Shown: positions 26,389 through 35,854, numbered from the stretch's first letter. The stretch: 64,000 nt of DNA from WRKP01 sp031549705 (GCA_031549705.1 JAVBPI010000018.1:1-64000), one strand, 5' to 3'. The notes: generated by a model from the sequence alone, not told the origin. Made by a program: numbers and translations.

Positions 26389-28167
26389 TCAGCGGCTGAC
26401 GACGACGATCACGACGTCGGCGTTTTCGTTCGGATTTTCGTCGACCTGTTTTCCCTGGCGTGTGTCGAGCGGAATCCGTTGATGAATCCGCAATCCTTTT
26501 CGGCGACAAAAATCCTCGAAATCGAGCAGCGTCAGGAAACGGACGTCTTTCGTGTTGTACCATTCGACGACTTTTTCACCGTGATCGACGCGGGGCGCCC
26601 GACCTTCCTTCGCCAACTGGTCGCGGTAAAGACGGTACCCGAGGTTCGGAAAACTCACGATGCCGCGGGTCCCGACACGGAGCATTTCGTCGAGCACGAA
26701 TTCAACGTCGTTGACCGTTTGCAGCGTCTTCGAAAGGACGACGAAATCGAATTGGTCGTCTTCGAACTGTTTCAAACCGGCGTTCAGGTCCGCTTGGACG
26801 ACGTCGATGCCGCGGTCGACGCATTTCAGCACATAGTGCTCGTCGATCTCGATGCCGAGCACGCGGTTGTGTCCCCGTTGTCGCAATCGGGCGAGAAGTC
26901 CTCCTTTGCCGCAACCGAGGTCGAGAACCTTCGCGCCGCGCGGAATCAAATCGATGATCTGTTCGTAATCGATTCGGTCCGGATGCGCGAACGGAGCGGT
27001 TCCTCCGGACTGCTGTTCGAACGCAACGCTGGTGAGGAACGAGCGAATCATCTCGCCGTAAATCGCGAATTCGTTCGGCAACAGGAACGCGTCGTGTCCG
27101 CATTCGCTCTGGACGTTACAAAAACTGACCCGTTTGTCCTCGGCAAGGAGCGCGTCGACGATTTCCTGTGACAAAAACGACGGAAAGAGCCAGTCGGTCG
27201 AAAAACTGACGATGAGCCAGCGACACATCGATTTTCGCAACGCCTTACGGAGTTGTGCCGGCGTTTCGCCGAGATCGAACAGGTCGATTGCCAACGACAG
27301 CGCAAGGTAACTGTTGGCGTCGAACCGTTCGACGAATTTATCCCCTTGGTGGGCGAGGTAGGAACCGACGGAGAATTTCGTTTCGAATTGCGTTTCGATG
27401 TCCCGGCCCTGGTTGCGTGTCGAGTCGAATTTTTTCATCATCGATTCGCGCGACAGGTAGGTGATGTGTCCGAGCATCCGGGCAATGGCGAGTCCGGTCG
27501 CCGGGCCGGTCCCCTTGTCGTAATACTGCCCGTGATGGTAATTCGGATCGCTTTGGATCGCGTTGCGCGCAACGATATCGAACGCCAGCGCCTGGCTGGT
27601 GAGGTGCGCGGCGGTTGCAAGCGGGATCGCGGCGGCGAGCCGTTCGGGAAAACGGGTCGCCCATTCCAGCGTCATGATGCCGCCGAGCGACCCGCCGACG
27701 ACGGCGAGGAGCCGACCGATTTCGAGGCGGTCGATCAAACGCCGCTGAACCTCGACGATGTCGCCGATCGTGACTTCGGGAAAGTCCATTCCGTAACGTT
27801 TTCCCGTTTTCGGACAAATACTGTCGGGGCCCGTGGAACCGCGGCAACCGCCGAGTGAATTCGGACAGATCACGAAATACTGGTCGGTGTCGATCGGCTT
27901 GCCGGGGCCGACCATGATCTCCCACCAACCGGGATCGTCCCCGGCGTCGTGGGCCGCGACATGGGAGTCGCCGGAGAGCGCATGGCAGACCAGGACGGCG
28001 TTGTCTTTCCGTACATTGAGCTTTCCGTATGTTTCATACAAGACGGTAATCTCGGCGAGTTCGCCGCCACGCTCCAAACGGAGCGGCTCGTGGAACACCG
28101 TCTGTTCGGCGTACGCAAGCTGTTTCGAACTGCGAACGCTGTCGCTGCTGTCGAAGATATCGGCCAT
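26389..28167 (-). CDS. metX: Homoserine O-acetyltransferase fused to MetW
   Basis: 592 residues with two complete modules. Residues 1-385 are MetX, an alpha/beta hydrolase that acylates homoserine in methionine synthesis: nucleophile S160 in GGSLGG, D325 in STDWLFP, H358 in CGHDAFLLP. From about 397 to the end is MetW, a SAM-methyltransferase-like partner: VLDLGCGKGGLLARL (from 414), LSKTLQTV, VSFPNLGYRLYR and EWYNTKDVRFLT. In many bacteria metX and metW are adjacent separate genes; here one frame covers both with no stop or frameshift between. The start ATG at 28167 gives the normal MetX N-terminus. It lies 40 bases downstream of thrS and is probably co-transcribed. Confidence 0.92.
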   Translation of the reverse strand: MADIFDSSDSVRSSKQLAYAEQTVFHEPLRLERGGELAEITVLYETYGKLNVRKDNAVLVCHALSGDSHVAAHDAGDDPGWWEIMVGPGKPIDTDQYFVICPNSLGGCRGSTGPDSICPKTGKRYGMDFPEVTIGDIVEVQRRLIDRLEIGRLLAVVGGSLGGIMTLEWATRFPERLAAAIPLATAAHLTSQALAFDIVARNAIQSDPNYHHGQYYDKGTGPATGLAIARMLGHITYLSRESMMKKFDSTRNQGRDIETQFETKFSVGSYLAHQGDKFVERFDANSYLALSLAIDLFDLGETPAQLRKALRKSMCRWLIVSFSTDWLFPSFLSQEIVDALLAEDKRVSFCNVQSECGHDAFLLPNEFAIYGEMIRSFLTSVAFEQQSGGTAPFAHPDRIDYEQIIDLIPRGAKVLDLGCGKGGLLARLRQRGHNRVLGIEIDEHYVLKCVDRGIDVVQADLNAGLKQFEDDQFDFVVLSKTLQTVNDVEFVLDEMLRVGTRGIVSFPNLGYRLYRDQLAKEGRAPRVDHGEKVVEWYNTKDVRFLTLLDFEDFCRRKGLRIHQRIPLDTRQGKQVDENPNENADVVIVVVSR

Positions 28168-28207
28168 GGAATGGTTCGCCGGCGTCTGCGCCGCTCGGTT
28201 AAACGGT

Positions 28208-30184
28208 TTACAATTTTCTTGCCTGGATTTCGTCGACCAGTTTGGCGATGAACGAATCGAGCGGCACGTCGCCGAGTTCCCCTTCCTTTCTGTCACGCAA
28301 AGCGACGGAATTGCTCTCCTGTTCTTTGGCTCCGACGACGGCCAGATACGGAACCAAATCGAGGCGTCCTTCGCGGATTTTAGCGCCGATCTTTTCGTTG
28401 CGCAGGTCGCAGTGAACCCGGATTCCCTTTTCGAGCAGTTTCGATTCGACCTGCCTGGCGTAATCGTCGAACTTTTCGCTGACGGTCAGAATCCGGACCT
28501 GTTCCGGAGCCAACCACAACGGGAATGCCGCCGCGAAGTGTTCGATCAAAATTCCACAGAACCGTTCGAACGAACCGAGCGGCGCCCGATGGATCATCAC
28601 CGGCGTGTGCGGCTTGTTGTCGGGACCGGTATATTCCAAATTGAACCTTTCCGGACTCGGCAAGTTGTAATCGAGTTGCACCGTTCCAAGTTGCCAGCGG
28701 CGACCGAGGCAGTCTTTCACCACGAAGTCCGCTTTCGGACCGTAAAACGCCGCTTCCCCCTCGACGATTTCGAGGCTCGGCAGATTCATCGATCGACAAA
28801 CCTTTTCCAGCGACGTTTGCGCAATCTTCCAATTCTCCGGGTTGCCGACGTATTTGTCGCTCTCCCAGTCACGAAAACTCAGGCGGACCTCGAAGTCGTC
28901 GAAGCCCATCGTTTTGAGCACCGTGAGCGTCATGTCGATGCAGGAACGGAATTCCTCTTCGACTTGGTCCGGCGTACAGAAAATATGAGCGTCGTCCTGC
29001 GTGAAACCGCGAACCCGGGTCATGCCGTTCAGTTCGCCGGACTGTTCGAAACGATGCACGCAGCCGAACTCCGCGATCCGAACCGGAAGATCCCGATACG
29101 AATGGGGCTTTTGCGAATACACCATGACATGGTGCGGACAGTTCATCGGGCGCAACAGGAATTCGTCGCCGTCCTGCATCTTGATCGGCGGGAACTGGCT
29201 GTCGGCGTAGTACGGATAGTGTCCCGACGTCTTGTAGAGCTCGATGCTCCCGATCACCGGCGTGTTCACGGAAGTATAACCCCGCTTCGTCAACTCTTCC
29301 ATGATAAACAGTTCGAGCTGCCGACGGACAATCGCCCCTTTCGGCAACCAGAGCACCAGGCCCTGACCGACACGAGGATCGATCGCGAACAGTTCGTGCT
29401 TCTTTCCGAGCGCCCGATGGTCCCGCTTCTTCGCTTCCTCCAGCCGGGTCAAATAGTCTTCGAGCTCCTTCTTGTCGAAAAACGCCGTTCCGTAGAGCCG
29501 CTGGAGTTGCTGCTTCGAAGCATCCCCTTTCCAATACGCCCCGGCAACGGAAGTCAATTTGAACGCTCCGATGAATTTCGGTGACGGAATATGCGGGCCC
29601 CGGCAGAGATCGAGGAATTCACCTTGCCGATAAAACGACACGCTGTCCTCGGCAGCGAGCCCTTCCTTGATGTGCTCGACCTTTAACGCCTGTTTCATGC
29701 CGTCGAGAATCGAAATCGCTTCATCCCGCCCCACTTCGAGCCGCTCGAATCCTTCGTCGAGCTTGATCAGTTTCTGCATCTCGGCTTCGATCTTGGGAAA
29801 ATCCTCCTCGGTGAGGCGATGTTCCATGCCGAGGTCGTAATAAAACCCGCTGTCGACCGTCGGCCCGAACGCCAACTGCACGCCGGGCCAGAGTCGCATC
29901 ACGGCGCGAGCCATGAGGTGCGCCGTGGAGTGCCGCAGAATGTCGAGCGCTTCGGAGTCCTTTTTCGTCAGGAGCCGCAGTTGGACGGTTCCGTTTTCGG
30001 GGAGCGGGAAATCGACGCCGACCGTTTGCCCTTCCTGGCAGCAACAGTTGCAGCCGTCCGGCGAAACCACGGCGGCGACCGTCGCTTTGGCCAATCCGGC
30101 GCCGATTCCGGCGGCGACATCCATCGGGGTGACACTTTTCTCGAATTCCTTGACCGAACCGTCGGGGAGAATGACTTTGAGCAT
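28208..30184 (-). CDS. thrS: Threonyl-tRNA synthetase
   Basis: Class II synthetase charging tRNA-Thr. 658 residues in the usual order: TGS domain (1-60, ILPDGSVKEF), editing domain with HSTAHLMARAVM and the later CRGPH segment, catalytic core with RPMNCPHHVMVY (zinc-ligand Cys), RIAEFGCVHR (motif 2) and GSFERF (motif 3), and the anticodon-binding domain (EQVRILTVS onward). An unusual CNCCCQEG cluster sits near residue 45 in the TGS/editing junction. I see no T-box-like leader upstream. Followed closely by metX-metW. Confidence 0.95.
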   Translation of the reverse strand: MLKVILPDGSVKEFEKSVTPMDVAAGIGAGLAKATVAAVVSPDGCNCCCQEGQTVGVDFPLPENGTVQLRLLTKKDSEALDILRHSTAHLMARAVMRLWPGVQLAFGPTVDSGFYYDLGMEHRLTEEDFPKIEAEMQKLIKLDEGFERLEVGRDEAISILDGMKQALKVEHIKEGLAAEDSVSFYRQGEFLDLCRGPHIPSPKFIGAFKLTSVAGAYWKGDASKQQLQRLYGTAFFDKKELEDYLTRLEEAKKRDHRALGKKHELFAIDPRVGQGLVLWLPKGAIVRRQLELFIMEELTKRGYTSVNTPVIGSIELYKTSGHYPYYADSQFPPIKMQDGDEFLLRPMNCPHHVMVYSQKPHSYRDLPVRIAEFGCVHRFEQSGELNGMTRVRGFTQDDAHIFCTPDQVEEEFRSCIDMTLTVLKTMGFDDFEVRLSFRDWESDKYVGNPENWKIAQTSLEKVCRSMNLPSLEIVEGEAAFYGPKADFVVKDCLGRRWQLGTVQLDYNLPSPERFNLEYTGPDNKPHTPVMIHRAPLGSFERFCGILIEHFAAAFPLWLAPEQVRILTVSEKFDDYARQVESKLLEKGIRVHCDLRNEKIGAKIREGRLDLVPYLAVVGAKEQESNSVALRDRKEGELGDVPLDSFIAKLVDEIQARKL

Positions 30185-30335
30185 GGTTTCGATTTCTCGG
30201 AAAAAAGGGATCGCGGAGTACCGGCAAATTACTATTCGAGCTTCACTTACCGTTTACTTGCTTTTCGGTCCAGCGACCAACGGAAGCGGGTTGTTTCGTC
30301 GGAGCGGAAGCTCCAAACGCCTGGACGGCAGGTCC

Positions 30336-30355
30336 CGCGGAATACCGGCTAAATG
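30336..30355. repeat. Dispersed 20-base repeat
   Basis: Exact match to 549-568 (CGGAATACCGGCTAAATGAG), followed by a partial inverted partner (TATTCCGG). The 30185-30533 gap otherwise holds only the chemoreceptor promoter. Confidence 0.6.
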
Positions 30356-30443
30356 AGAGTATTCCGGAAATTATATCCGTTTTTGGAGGTTCGCCAAGCG
30401 GCTCGTCGCCTGTGTCGATTATCAGAAACCGTGCACAGAATCC

Positions 30444-30471
30444 TTTACTTTGCCTCTGTACATGCTACAAT
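30444..30471 (+). promoter_or_regulatory. Candidate chemoreceptor promoter
   Basis: TTTACT (30444-30449), 16-base spacer, TACAAT (30466-30471). The same TTTACT -35 variant occurs before pyrB. Confidence 0.45.
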
Positions 30472-30533
30472 ACACTAAACGATATTTTGCCCATTCTGCC
30501 TATTCGAGGTCTCTTCAAATCAAGGAGCATGTC

Positions 30534-32276
30534 GTGAGCGTTTTCCAAAAAATCATGGGGGCTGTGTTTTCCGCCCTTTTCCTGGCGTTGGTCATCGGTT
30601 TGGTTGGTATTTTCACCGGCGATAAAATCGGAGACTTCGATCGGGAATCGGATACGTTCCGATCGCTCCAAACCAGCGTTGTCAAGGCGAAAGAAGCGCA
30701 TTTGGCGTGGATACGCAACATCGACGACGCGATCATTTTCCGTAAAAAAGAGCTCGCCGTCAACAAGGACGCAACGACCTGCGCGTTCGGAAAATGGTAT
30801 TATAAGGAAGGGGACGAAGCCACGAAACAGATCGGCGGCGAGATTCGCAAGGCGTTCGAAGCGATTGCGGACGACCACAAAACCGTTCATGTGCTCGGTG
30901 GAAATATCGTGGATCTTTGGGATCCGGACAATCTCGAAGCGGCCATGAAAATCTACCAGGACAAATTGCGTCCGACCCTTGTCACGTTGTTCGAAAAGCT
31001 GACTACGCTGGACGCCGAAGCGGGTAAAGGGGTAGACCATAACAAGCAGTTGGCTGCCGATTGGCTGAACTTCCAGTTTAACGTGACGTGGGGCATGTTG
31101 ATCCTCGGTTTCCTGACGCTCGGCGCGTTTTCCTTCTGGGCGGCACGGGATATCGTCAAAGGGATGAGCACCGCTGTCAAGTTTTCGCACGATCTGGAAC
31201 GAGGGAACATTGCGAACCGGCTCAATGCCAATCGCCGTGACGAACTTGGCGAACTGGCCGTCGCCCTGAACAAGGTCGCCACGTCACTTCAGGAAAAGAC
31301 GAATGTCGCTCACCGCATTTCGAAAGGCGACCTGACGACTTGGGTGCCGATCGCCTCGAAAGAAGACGTGTTGGGACTCGCCCTGATCAAAATGCGGTAC
31401 GGGATTTTCGACGCCGTTTCCGGGTTGGAATCGCTTTCCGAGACGGTGTTCAGCCGTGGAGACGTCCTGAAAACGATCAGTGCGGGAGTCGTGACGAGCA
31501 CGTCGGCGAGTGCGGACCACCTCCGGGACATCGCAACCACGATCAACGGACTGAACGACCAAACGAAGTCCAACTCGCATCACGCCGCCGAAGCGGATTC
31601 GGTCTCAAAGGTCGCCCAGCGAGCTTCGTCGGACGGACAGAAAAAAATGGAAGCGATGATTACGGCGATGGACGCGATCACGAAAAGCTCCGGCGAAATC
31701 AAGAATATCATCCGGGTGATCGACGATATTGCGTTCCAAACGAACCTGCTCGCCCTGAACGCCGCCGTCGAAGCGGCACGGGCCGGAACGCATGGAAAAG
31801 GATTCGCCGTCGTTGCCGAAGAAGTTCGCAACCTCGCTTCCCGCAGCGCGAAAGCGGCCAAGGAAACCGCCGATCTGATCGAAATTTCGATCCGTCAAGT
31901 CGAGTCCGGAAGCACGATTGCCAACGATACCGCGACATCGCTGACCACGATCACGAAACAGACCGAACAGGTCAGTTCGATCATTTCGACCATTTCGAAA
32001 GACTCCGGAATCCAAACAGAAACGCTCAACAATGTGAACGGCACCGTTCAATCGATCACCGACAACGCCGTCGAGAACGCTCGAAGCGTCACCGAACTCG
32101 CGGAGGCGGCGAACGGCATTGTCGACACGGTTCACTCGTTGGAACACATCATCCATTGCTTCCACTACAATAAGGAAGGGAAGGTGAACGCTCCCCGAAG
32201 CGGCAACAACATGTTGGCGGAAGAAAGTCTCCCCAAAGAGCGGTTCATCAAGGATATCTCCAAGGATCTCGGCTAG
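30534..32276 (+). CDS. Methyl-accepting chemotaxis protein with N-terminal CZB zinc domain
   Basis: 580 residues. Two membrane helices (about 8-28 and 185-205) flank a segment that fits the chemoreceptor zinc-binding (CZB) pattern: H56 (AHLAWIRNI), C83 in TTCAFGKWYY, H115 and H119 in DHKTVH. A HAMP-like region follows, then a cytoplasmic signalling domain with the hairpin tip IDDIAFQTNLLALNAAVEAA and EEVRNLASRS. The start is GTG at 30534 with AAGGAG six bases upstream; an earlier in-frame ATG (30450) overlaps the promoter. CZB domains are better known as cytoplasmic C-terminal modules; here topology places it outside the membrane. No che operon adjoins it. Confidence 0.88.
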   Translation: MSVFQKIMGAVFSALFLALVIGLVGIFTGDKIGDFDRESDTFRSLQTSVVKAKEAHLAWIRNIDDAIIFRKKELAVNKDATTCAFGKWYYKEGDEATKQIGGEIRKAFEAIADDHKTVHVLGGNIVDLWDPDNLEAAMKIYQDKLRPTLVTLFEKLTTLDAEAGKGVDHNKQLAADWLNFQFNVTWGMLILGFLTLGAFSFWAARDIVKGMSTAVKFSHDLERGNIANRLNANRRDELGELAVALNKVATSLQEKTNVAHRISKGDLTTWVPIASKEDVLGLALIKMRYGIFDAVSGLESLSETVFSRGDVLKTISAGVVTSTSASADHLRDIATTINGLNDQTKSNSHHAAEADSVSKVAQRASSDGQKKMEAMITAMDAITKSSGEIKNIIRVIDDIAFQTNLLALNAAVEAARAGTHGKGFAVVAEEVRNLASRSAKAAKETADLIEISIRQVESGSTIANDTATSLTTITKQTEQVSSIISTISKDSGIQTETLNNVNGTVQSITDNAVENARSVTELAEAANGIVDTVHSLEHIIHCFHYNKEGKVNAPRSGNNMLAEESLPKERFIKDISKDLG

Positions 32277-32300
32277 GGCAACGCAAACGAAATACGATTC

Positions 32301-32421
32301 GTCATCCCCGCGCAGGCGGGGACCTCGACGAAAAGGCCAACAACCGTTTGCAGCCGTGAACAACGGACACAAGAGCCCATGGAAAATGAATCTCTGGGGC
32401 CCCGCCTGCGCGGGGATGACG
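32301..32421 (-). mobile_element. MITE-like element, copy 1 (inverted relative to others)
   Basis: About 121 bp bounded by GTCATCCCCGCGCAGGCGGG and its reverse complement. The reverse-complemented interior contains GCAAACGGTT and CTTTTCGTC in the same order as copies 2 and 4. No open frame, no transposase. Confidence 0.65.
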
Positions 32422-32619
32422 GTCGACGCTGTTTTGTTTTCCCCGCTTTCCTCTTGCCCTATCCTGCCGAAATCGGTATGGTCCGCTTATGCCGATTATT
32501 CCGGCGATAGGATTTCTTCTCCGGCGAACAATGATCGCCACCCGAAAAGAGAAAAGGACGATCCCATTCTATCGCGGAAGATGGTTTCGGCAAAATAGGG
32601 CGACATTTTCGCTTTTTTC

Positions 32620-32648
32620 TTGCCATACTTTACTTCGTGTATTATAAT
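32620..32648 (+). promoter_or_regulatory. Promoter of the small secreted protein gene
   Basis: TTGCCA (32620-32625), 17-base spacer, TATAAT (32643-32648). The predicted start is only about 7 bases before the ATG at 32662, a near-leaderless arrangement. Confidence 0.6.
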
Positions 32649-32661
32649 TGGGAATACGACC

Positions 32662-33084
32662 ATGAAGCGTTTTGGAGAGTCGATGTTGTTGGCCGTCGTA
32701 ATCATGTCGTTGAGCATGCTGTTTTCGGCGGTCCGTGATCAAGTGTTTGCGCAGAATTCGTTGACGGGCATCGCGCAGAACCCAATGCCGGTGGTCGTGA
32801 AAGCGGCCCCGGAACCAACCGGTTACATCGTCGATTTCGTGTCGTTCGTCGACCCGAACAACCAGGCGAAGCAGATGCGGGCCATCACGGTCGTCGATCC
32901 TGTTTCGAAGCGGATTTGCGTTTATCACGAAGATTTGTCGGAAGGGACGGTCAAATTGTGCAGCGTCCGTCGTATCCAGGGAGACCTGCAGATCGAAGAG
33001 TTCAATCCGACGAAACCGACACCGCGGCAAGTCGACGAATGGTCCAAAAAGTTGAGAATACAAAACCAGTTGGAAGAACGTTAG
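32662..33084 (+). CDS. Small secreted protein of unknown function
   Basis: 140 residues: an N-terminal signal or anchor helix (LLAVVIMSLSMLFSAV, ending about DQVFAQ), then a compact beta-rich domain (FVSFVDPNNQAKQMRAITVVDP, KRICVYHEDLSEGTVKLCSVRRIQGDL) with two cysteines. No family is recognised. A strong promoter sits immediately in front and the HTH membrane-protein gene follows after 123 bases in the same direction, so the two may be functionally linked; that is inference from position only. Confidence 0.7.
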   Translation: MKRFGESMLLAVVIMSLSMLFSAVRDQVFAQNSLTGIAQNPMPVVVKAAPEPTGYIVDFVSFVDPNNQAKQMRAITVVDPVSKRICVYHEDLSEGTVKLCSVRRIQGDLQIEEFNPTKPTPRQVDEWSKKLRIQNQLEER

Positions 33085-33207
33085 GCCCCGGCCGGACGAA
33101 CGGTTTCGCCCTCGAAGCTCCGTCTGCAACATATCGGCTCGGACGGCATCGGAGTGATCGCTGTCGTTGTGAGGTTCGGAAATATTAACCGTCTTCAGTA
33201 GAGTACA

Positions 33208-34284
33208 ATGAGTTCGGAATACTATTCCTTGGAAAAAGCGGCCGAAGTGCTGGGGCTCCCCACAGGTGAAATCACCCGTCTCCGGGAACGGAACCAACTT
33301 CGAGCATTTCGGGACGGTTCCTCGTGGAAGTTCCGCAAAGTCGACGTCGATAACTTTCTCGCCGAAACGATCAAGAATCGGGGAAAACAACAGAAATCGA
33401 GCGACAGCGATTTCGATCTGCTCGGCAACGACGACGAAGAGGAAACGCCGACGCTGCTCGCCGATTCCGCGTCGTTTGACGCGCTGATGGAAGACGGCGA
33501 CGGACTCTCGCTGGCGGACGACATGATCGATGCCGCACCGCAATCCCAACCGTCCAAGGTCGAGTTGTCCAAAAGGAAAAAATCGGCGGACAACGAGTTG
33601 TCGTTGGCGGACGACGGACTCTCTCTGGCAGACGAAGCGGATGTCGATCTCGCCCTTGACGAAGATCACGCTCCGTCGAAGGGAAGCGGTTCCTCCGCCA
33701 AGTTGAATCTCGCCTCCGACAGCGGATTGTCGCTGTTGGACGCGGCGGACGACATTGAACTGGAACCGGTTTCCAAAGGAGGAAGCGACGCGATTCTCGA
33801 ACTCGACGACGATGACGATATTCTTTCGTTGGTCGACGCCGAAAACGCGGAAAACACATCGACCATCGCGATTCCCGTCGAAGACGATTTCCAGTTGACG
33901 CCGAGCGAAGGTTCGGTGACGGACGATTCCGAAAGCGCGTCCCAAGTGATCGCGCTGGAAGACGATAATATGTTCGGACCGGCGCTCAGTGGAGCCGTCC
34001 AGGAATCGCCGTTCGGAGCCGCGCCGGCATCGCCCCAGTCGGCACCGTTCTCGTCGGCGCCCGCCGGCGAATTCGCCCCTCAACCGGTTTACGCCGCGCC
34101 GACCTCCGTGGAAGCGAATTACGGCGTCGTCTGGGTGATCGGATTCATTTCCTGCGCCATCCTGTTGTTCATCGCCGGATGCATGGGACTCGACCTGATT
34201 ATCAACATCTGGAGCTGGAAAGAACCGTTCGTCATCAACAGCACCCTGATGGATCTGGTCGCCGGAATGGCCGGATTGAAATAG
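33208..34284 (+). CDS. Membrane-anchored excisionase-type HTH protein
   Basis: 358 residues. Residues 1-55 form a MerR/excisionase-like winged helix (YYSLEKAAEVLGLPTGEITRL ... WKFRKVDVDNFL), a DNA-binding module. It is followed by a long, very acidic, low-complexity region (55-260) with recurring LSLADD / LSLLDA motifs, a Pro/Ala-rich hinge, and one or two membrane helices at the C-terminus (VIGFISCAILLFIAGCMGLDLI and the last segment). This places a DNA-binding head on a flexible acidic tether at the inner face of the membrane. Target and function are unknown; similar proteins appear to be widespread in planctomycetes. Confidence 0.75.
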   Translation: MSSEYYSLEKAAEVLGLPTGEITRLRERNQLRAFRDGSSWKFRKVDVDNFLAETIKNRGKQQKSSDSDFDLLGNDDEEETPTLLADSASFDALMEDGDGLSLADDMIDAAPQSQPSKVELSKRKKSADNELSLADDGLSLADEADVDLALDEDHAPSKGSGSSAKLNLASDSGLSLLDAADDIELEPVSKGGSDAILELDDDDDILSLVDAENAENTSTIAIPVEDDFQLTPSEGSVTDDSESASQVIALEDDNMFGPALSGAVQESPFGAAPASPQSAPFSSAPAGEFAPQPVYAAPTSVEANYGVVWVIGFISCAILLFIAGCMGLDLIINIWSWKEPFVINSTLMDLVAGMAGLK

Positions 34285-34534
34285 AACCACGCCGTTCCGG
34301 GTTGTTCGAAAGGTTCTTCCGAACAAGCTCCATGCAGACGACCGTTTCATCGGCGGCGTTCATGTCGCGGTTGTGATGAACCGTTCGTCCATGGCGAACG
34401 AAACCACGTTACCGCCGGCGTTGATGATTCGATTCCGGTCTTTCGCTCGCTGGACGTGGTACGTTTTTCACCGGACTTGGCCCATTCCCCAAGGACGCCG
34501 ACGTGTGGCTGGGCCCCTTCTTCCGGATGCACGA

Positions 34535-35542
34535 TCATTCGAGCTTGACGGCCTCGACAGGTTTGTCCGCCGCTTGTGGATTTTTGGGGGGCGGGGAATT
34601 ATTGATGAACATTCCCGTGATCTTTCCGGCGGAATCGAACACCAAAAGGAATGCCATCGATTTGTTCCGCTCGAAACGAATCGGGATGAGCACCCGCCGA
34701 AATTTACCGGCGGCGTCCGTGGTGATCGGCGACTCCGCCGATTCGAATTTACCACCCAGCGCGAGACACTGCATCCAGGCGATGCGGATTCCCCACGGCG
34801 AAAGCGCCTTTTTCATGGTATCGTCAAAGTCGTTCGGAATCGAATCGTATTCGCCTTGGACGATCCGTTTCAACACGTTTTTGGCGAGCGTGACTCGCTG
34901 CGTCTCGTCCGGGGTTGGCGGCTCCAAGCGGTCGATCGAAGCGATCGCCGCTTCGGAAACCGGCGTCCCCAAGGCGGTGAGAGCGAGAAATGCCGAGGAA
35001 GAGCCGACGGCGATGATTTCCGAAACGATAAGAACGGCGGCGAAAAGTCCCTTGCTTTTCACATTGGCCGACACGGCAAAGGCGTTGTAACTCCCAATCA
35101 CGACCCAGATGTCGATCAACAGGAACACAAGAGACGCAACGGTCAGCGAAGTCACGATCTCCGGGGAGATCTTTTCCGGTTGCGCAAACAGTTGCGGATC
35201 GAGATTTTGTAAACCGGGGAGCAACCCGAACGGAGCCGCAACCAGGAATGGAGCTCGAGCAAGTGCCAGTGTCCCGAAAATGTCGACGGCACGGATTTTC
35301 GACGGGGACCCTATTTTCCCGGCAACAAGAAAGCAAGCGGCGGCAATCAACCATCCTGCAACGAGCAGCGTGAAAATGATTCCAAACGGCGCCGGTTGAC
35401 CGACGTGAATGTTGAGCGAACCGACGAAATTCACTCCGCACGGTGCGGCGACGGCGGCGGTCAACAGCATGACAAGCACGCCGAGTAACAACGCCGGAAA
35501 CCCGGCAATTCGTGTAAAAGGATTGAACAGGGTACGAAACAT
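34535..35542 (-). CDS. Membrane protein with C-terminal DUF3887-like domain
   Basis: 335 residues. The N-terminal two thirds carry five or six membrane helices in a Yip1-like arrangement (IAGFPALLLGVLVMLLTAAVAA, FGIIFTLLVAGWLIAAACFLVA, SLVFLLIDIWVVIGSY, GLFAAVLIVSEIIAVGSSSAFLAL). The last 120 residues are a soluble domain resembling DUF3887 (LAKNVLKRIVQGEYDSI ... KFRRVLIPIRFERNKSMAFLLVFDSAGKITGMFI). AAAGGA lies eight bases before the ATG. It starts 12 bases after the DUF2089 gene, so they form a two-gene unit. Function unknown. Confidence 0.7.
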   Translation of the reverse strand: MFRTLFNPFTRIAGFPALLLGVLVMLLTAAVAAPCGVNFVGSLNIHVGQPAPFGIIFTLLVAGWLIAAACFLVAGKIGSPSKIRAVDIFGTLALARAPFLVAAPFGLLPGLQNLDPQLFAQPEKISPEIVTSLTVASLVFLLIDIWVVIGSYNAFAVSANVKSKGLFAAVLIVSEIIAVGSSSAFLALTALGTPVSEAAIASIDRLEPPTPDETQRVTLAKNVLKRIVQGEYDSIPNDFDDTMKKALSPWGIRIAWMQCLALGGKFESAESPITTDAAGKFRRVLIPIRFERNKSMAFLLVFDSAGKITGMFINNSPPPKNPQAADKPVEAVKLE

Positions 35543-35554
35543 GGCGGTTTTCCT

Positions 35555-35854
35555 TTATTCGTTTTTGGCGAGGTTTTCCTGAACGCTCCGAATTTTCGCA
35601 ATGACTTCGTCGAGCAGATTGCGGACGCTCGGATAGCTCAACTTGCGAATTTGAGCCATCTCCTTGAGACTGCCGCTGCAGCAGACGAATTCGAGGACGA
35701 ACTGCTGCTCCTCCGCCGTGAGACAGGCGAGCAACGGCAACGCGAAATGGCCGTTCACATCCGTGCCGCAGCGGTCGCAACCGAGACTCTTGACACTCAA
35801 CATCCCGTCGCAGGATGGGCAGGTTTGAGGCAGTTTTTTGACGATGTTTGGCAT
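35555..35854 (-). CDS. DUF2089-family putative regulator
   Basis: 99 residues: a four-cysteine zinc ribbon (CPSCDGMLSVKSLGCDRCG) followed by a sigma-factor-like helix-turn-helix (LTAEEQQFVLEFVCCSGSLKEMAQ, then SYPSVRNLLDEVI), which is the DUF2089 layout. Probably a transcriptional regulator controlling the membrane protein encoded 12 bases downstream; similar regulator-membrane pairs are common with this family. The upstream region (35855-36000) is strongly AT-rich and probably carries its promoter. Confidence 0.8.
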   Translation of the reverse strand: MPNIVKKLPQTCPSCDGMLSVKSLGCDRCGTDVNGHFALPLLACLTAEEQQFVLEFVCCSGSLKEMAQIRKLSYPSVRNLLDEVIAKIRSVQENLAKNE

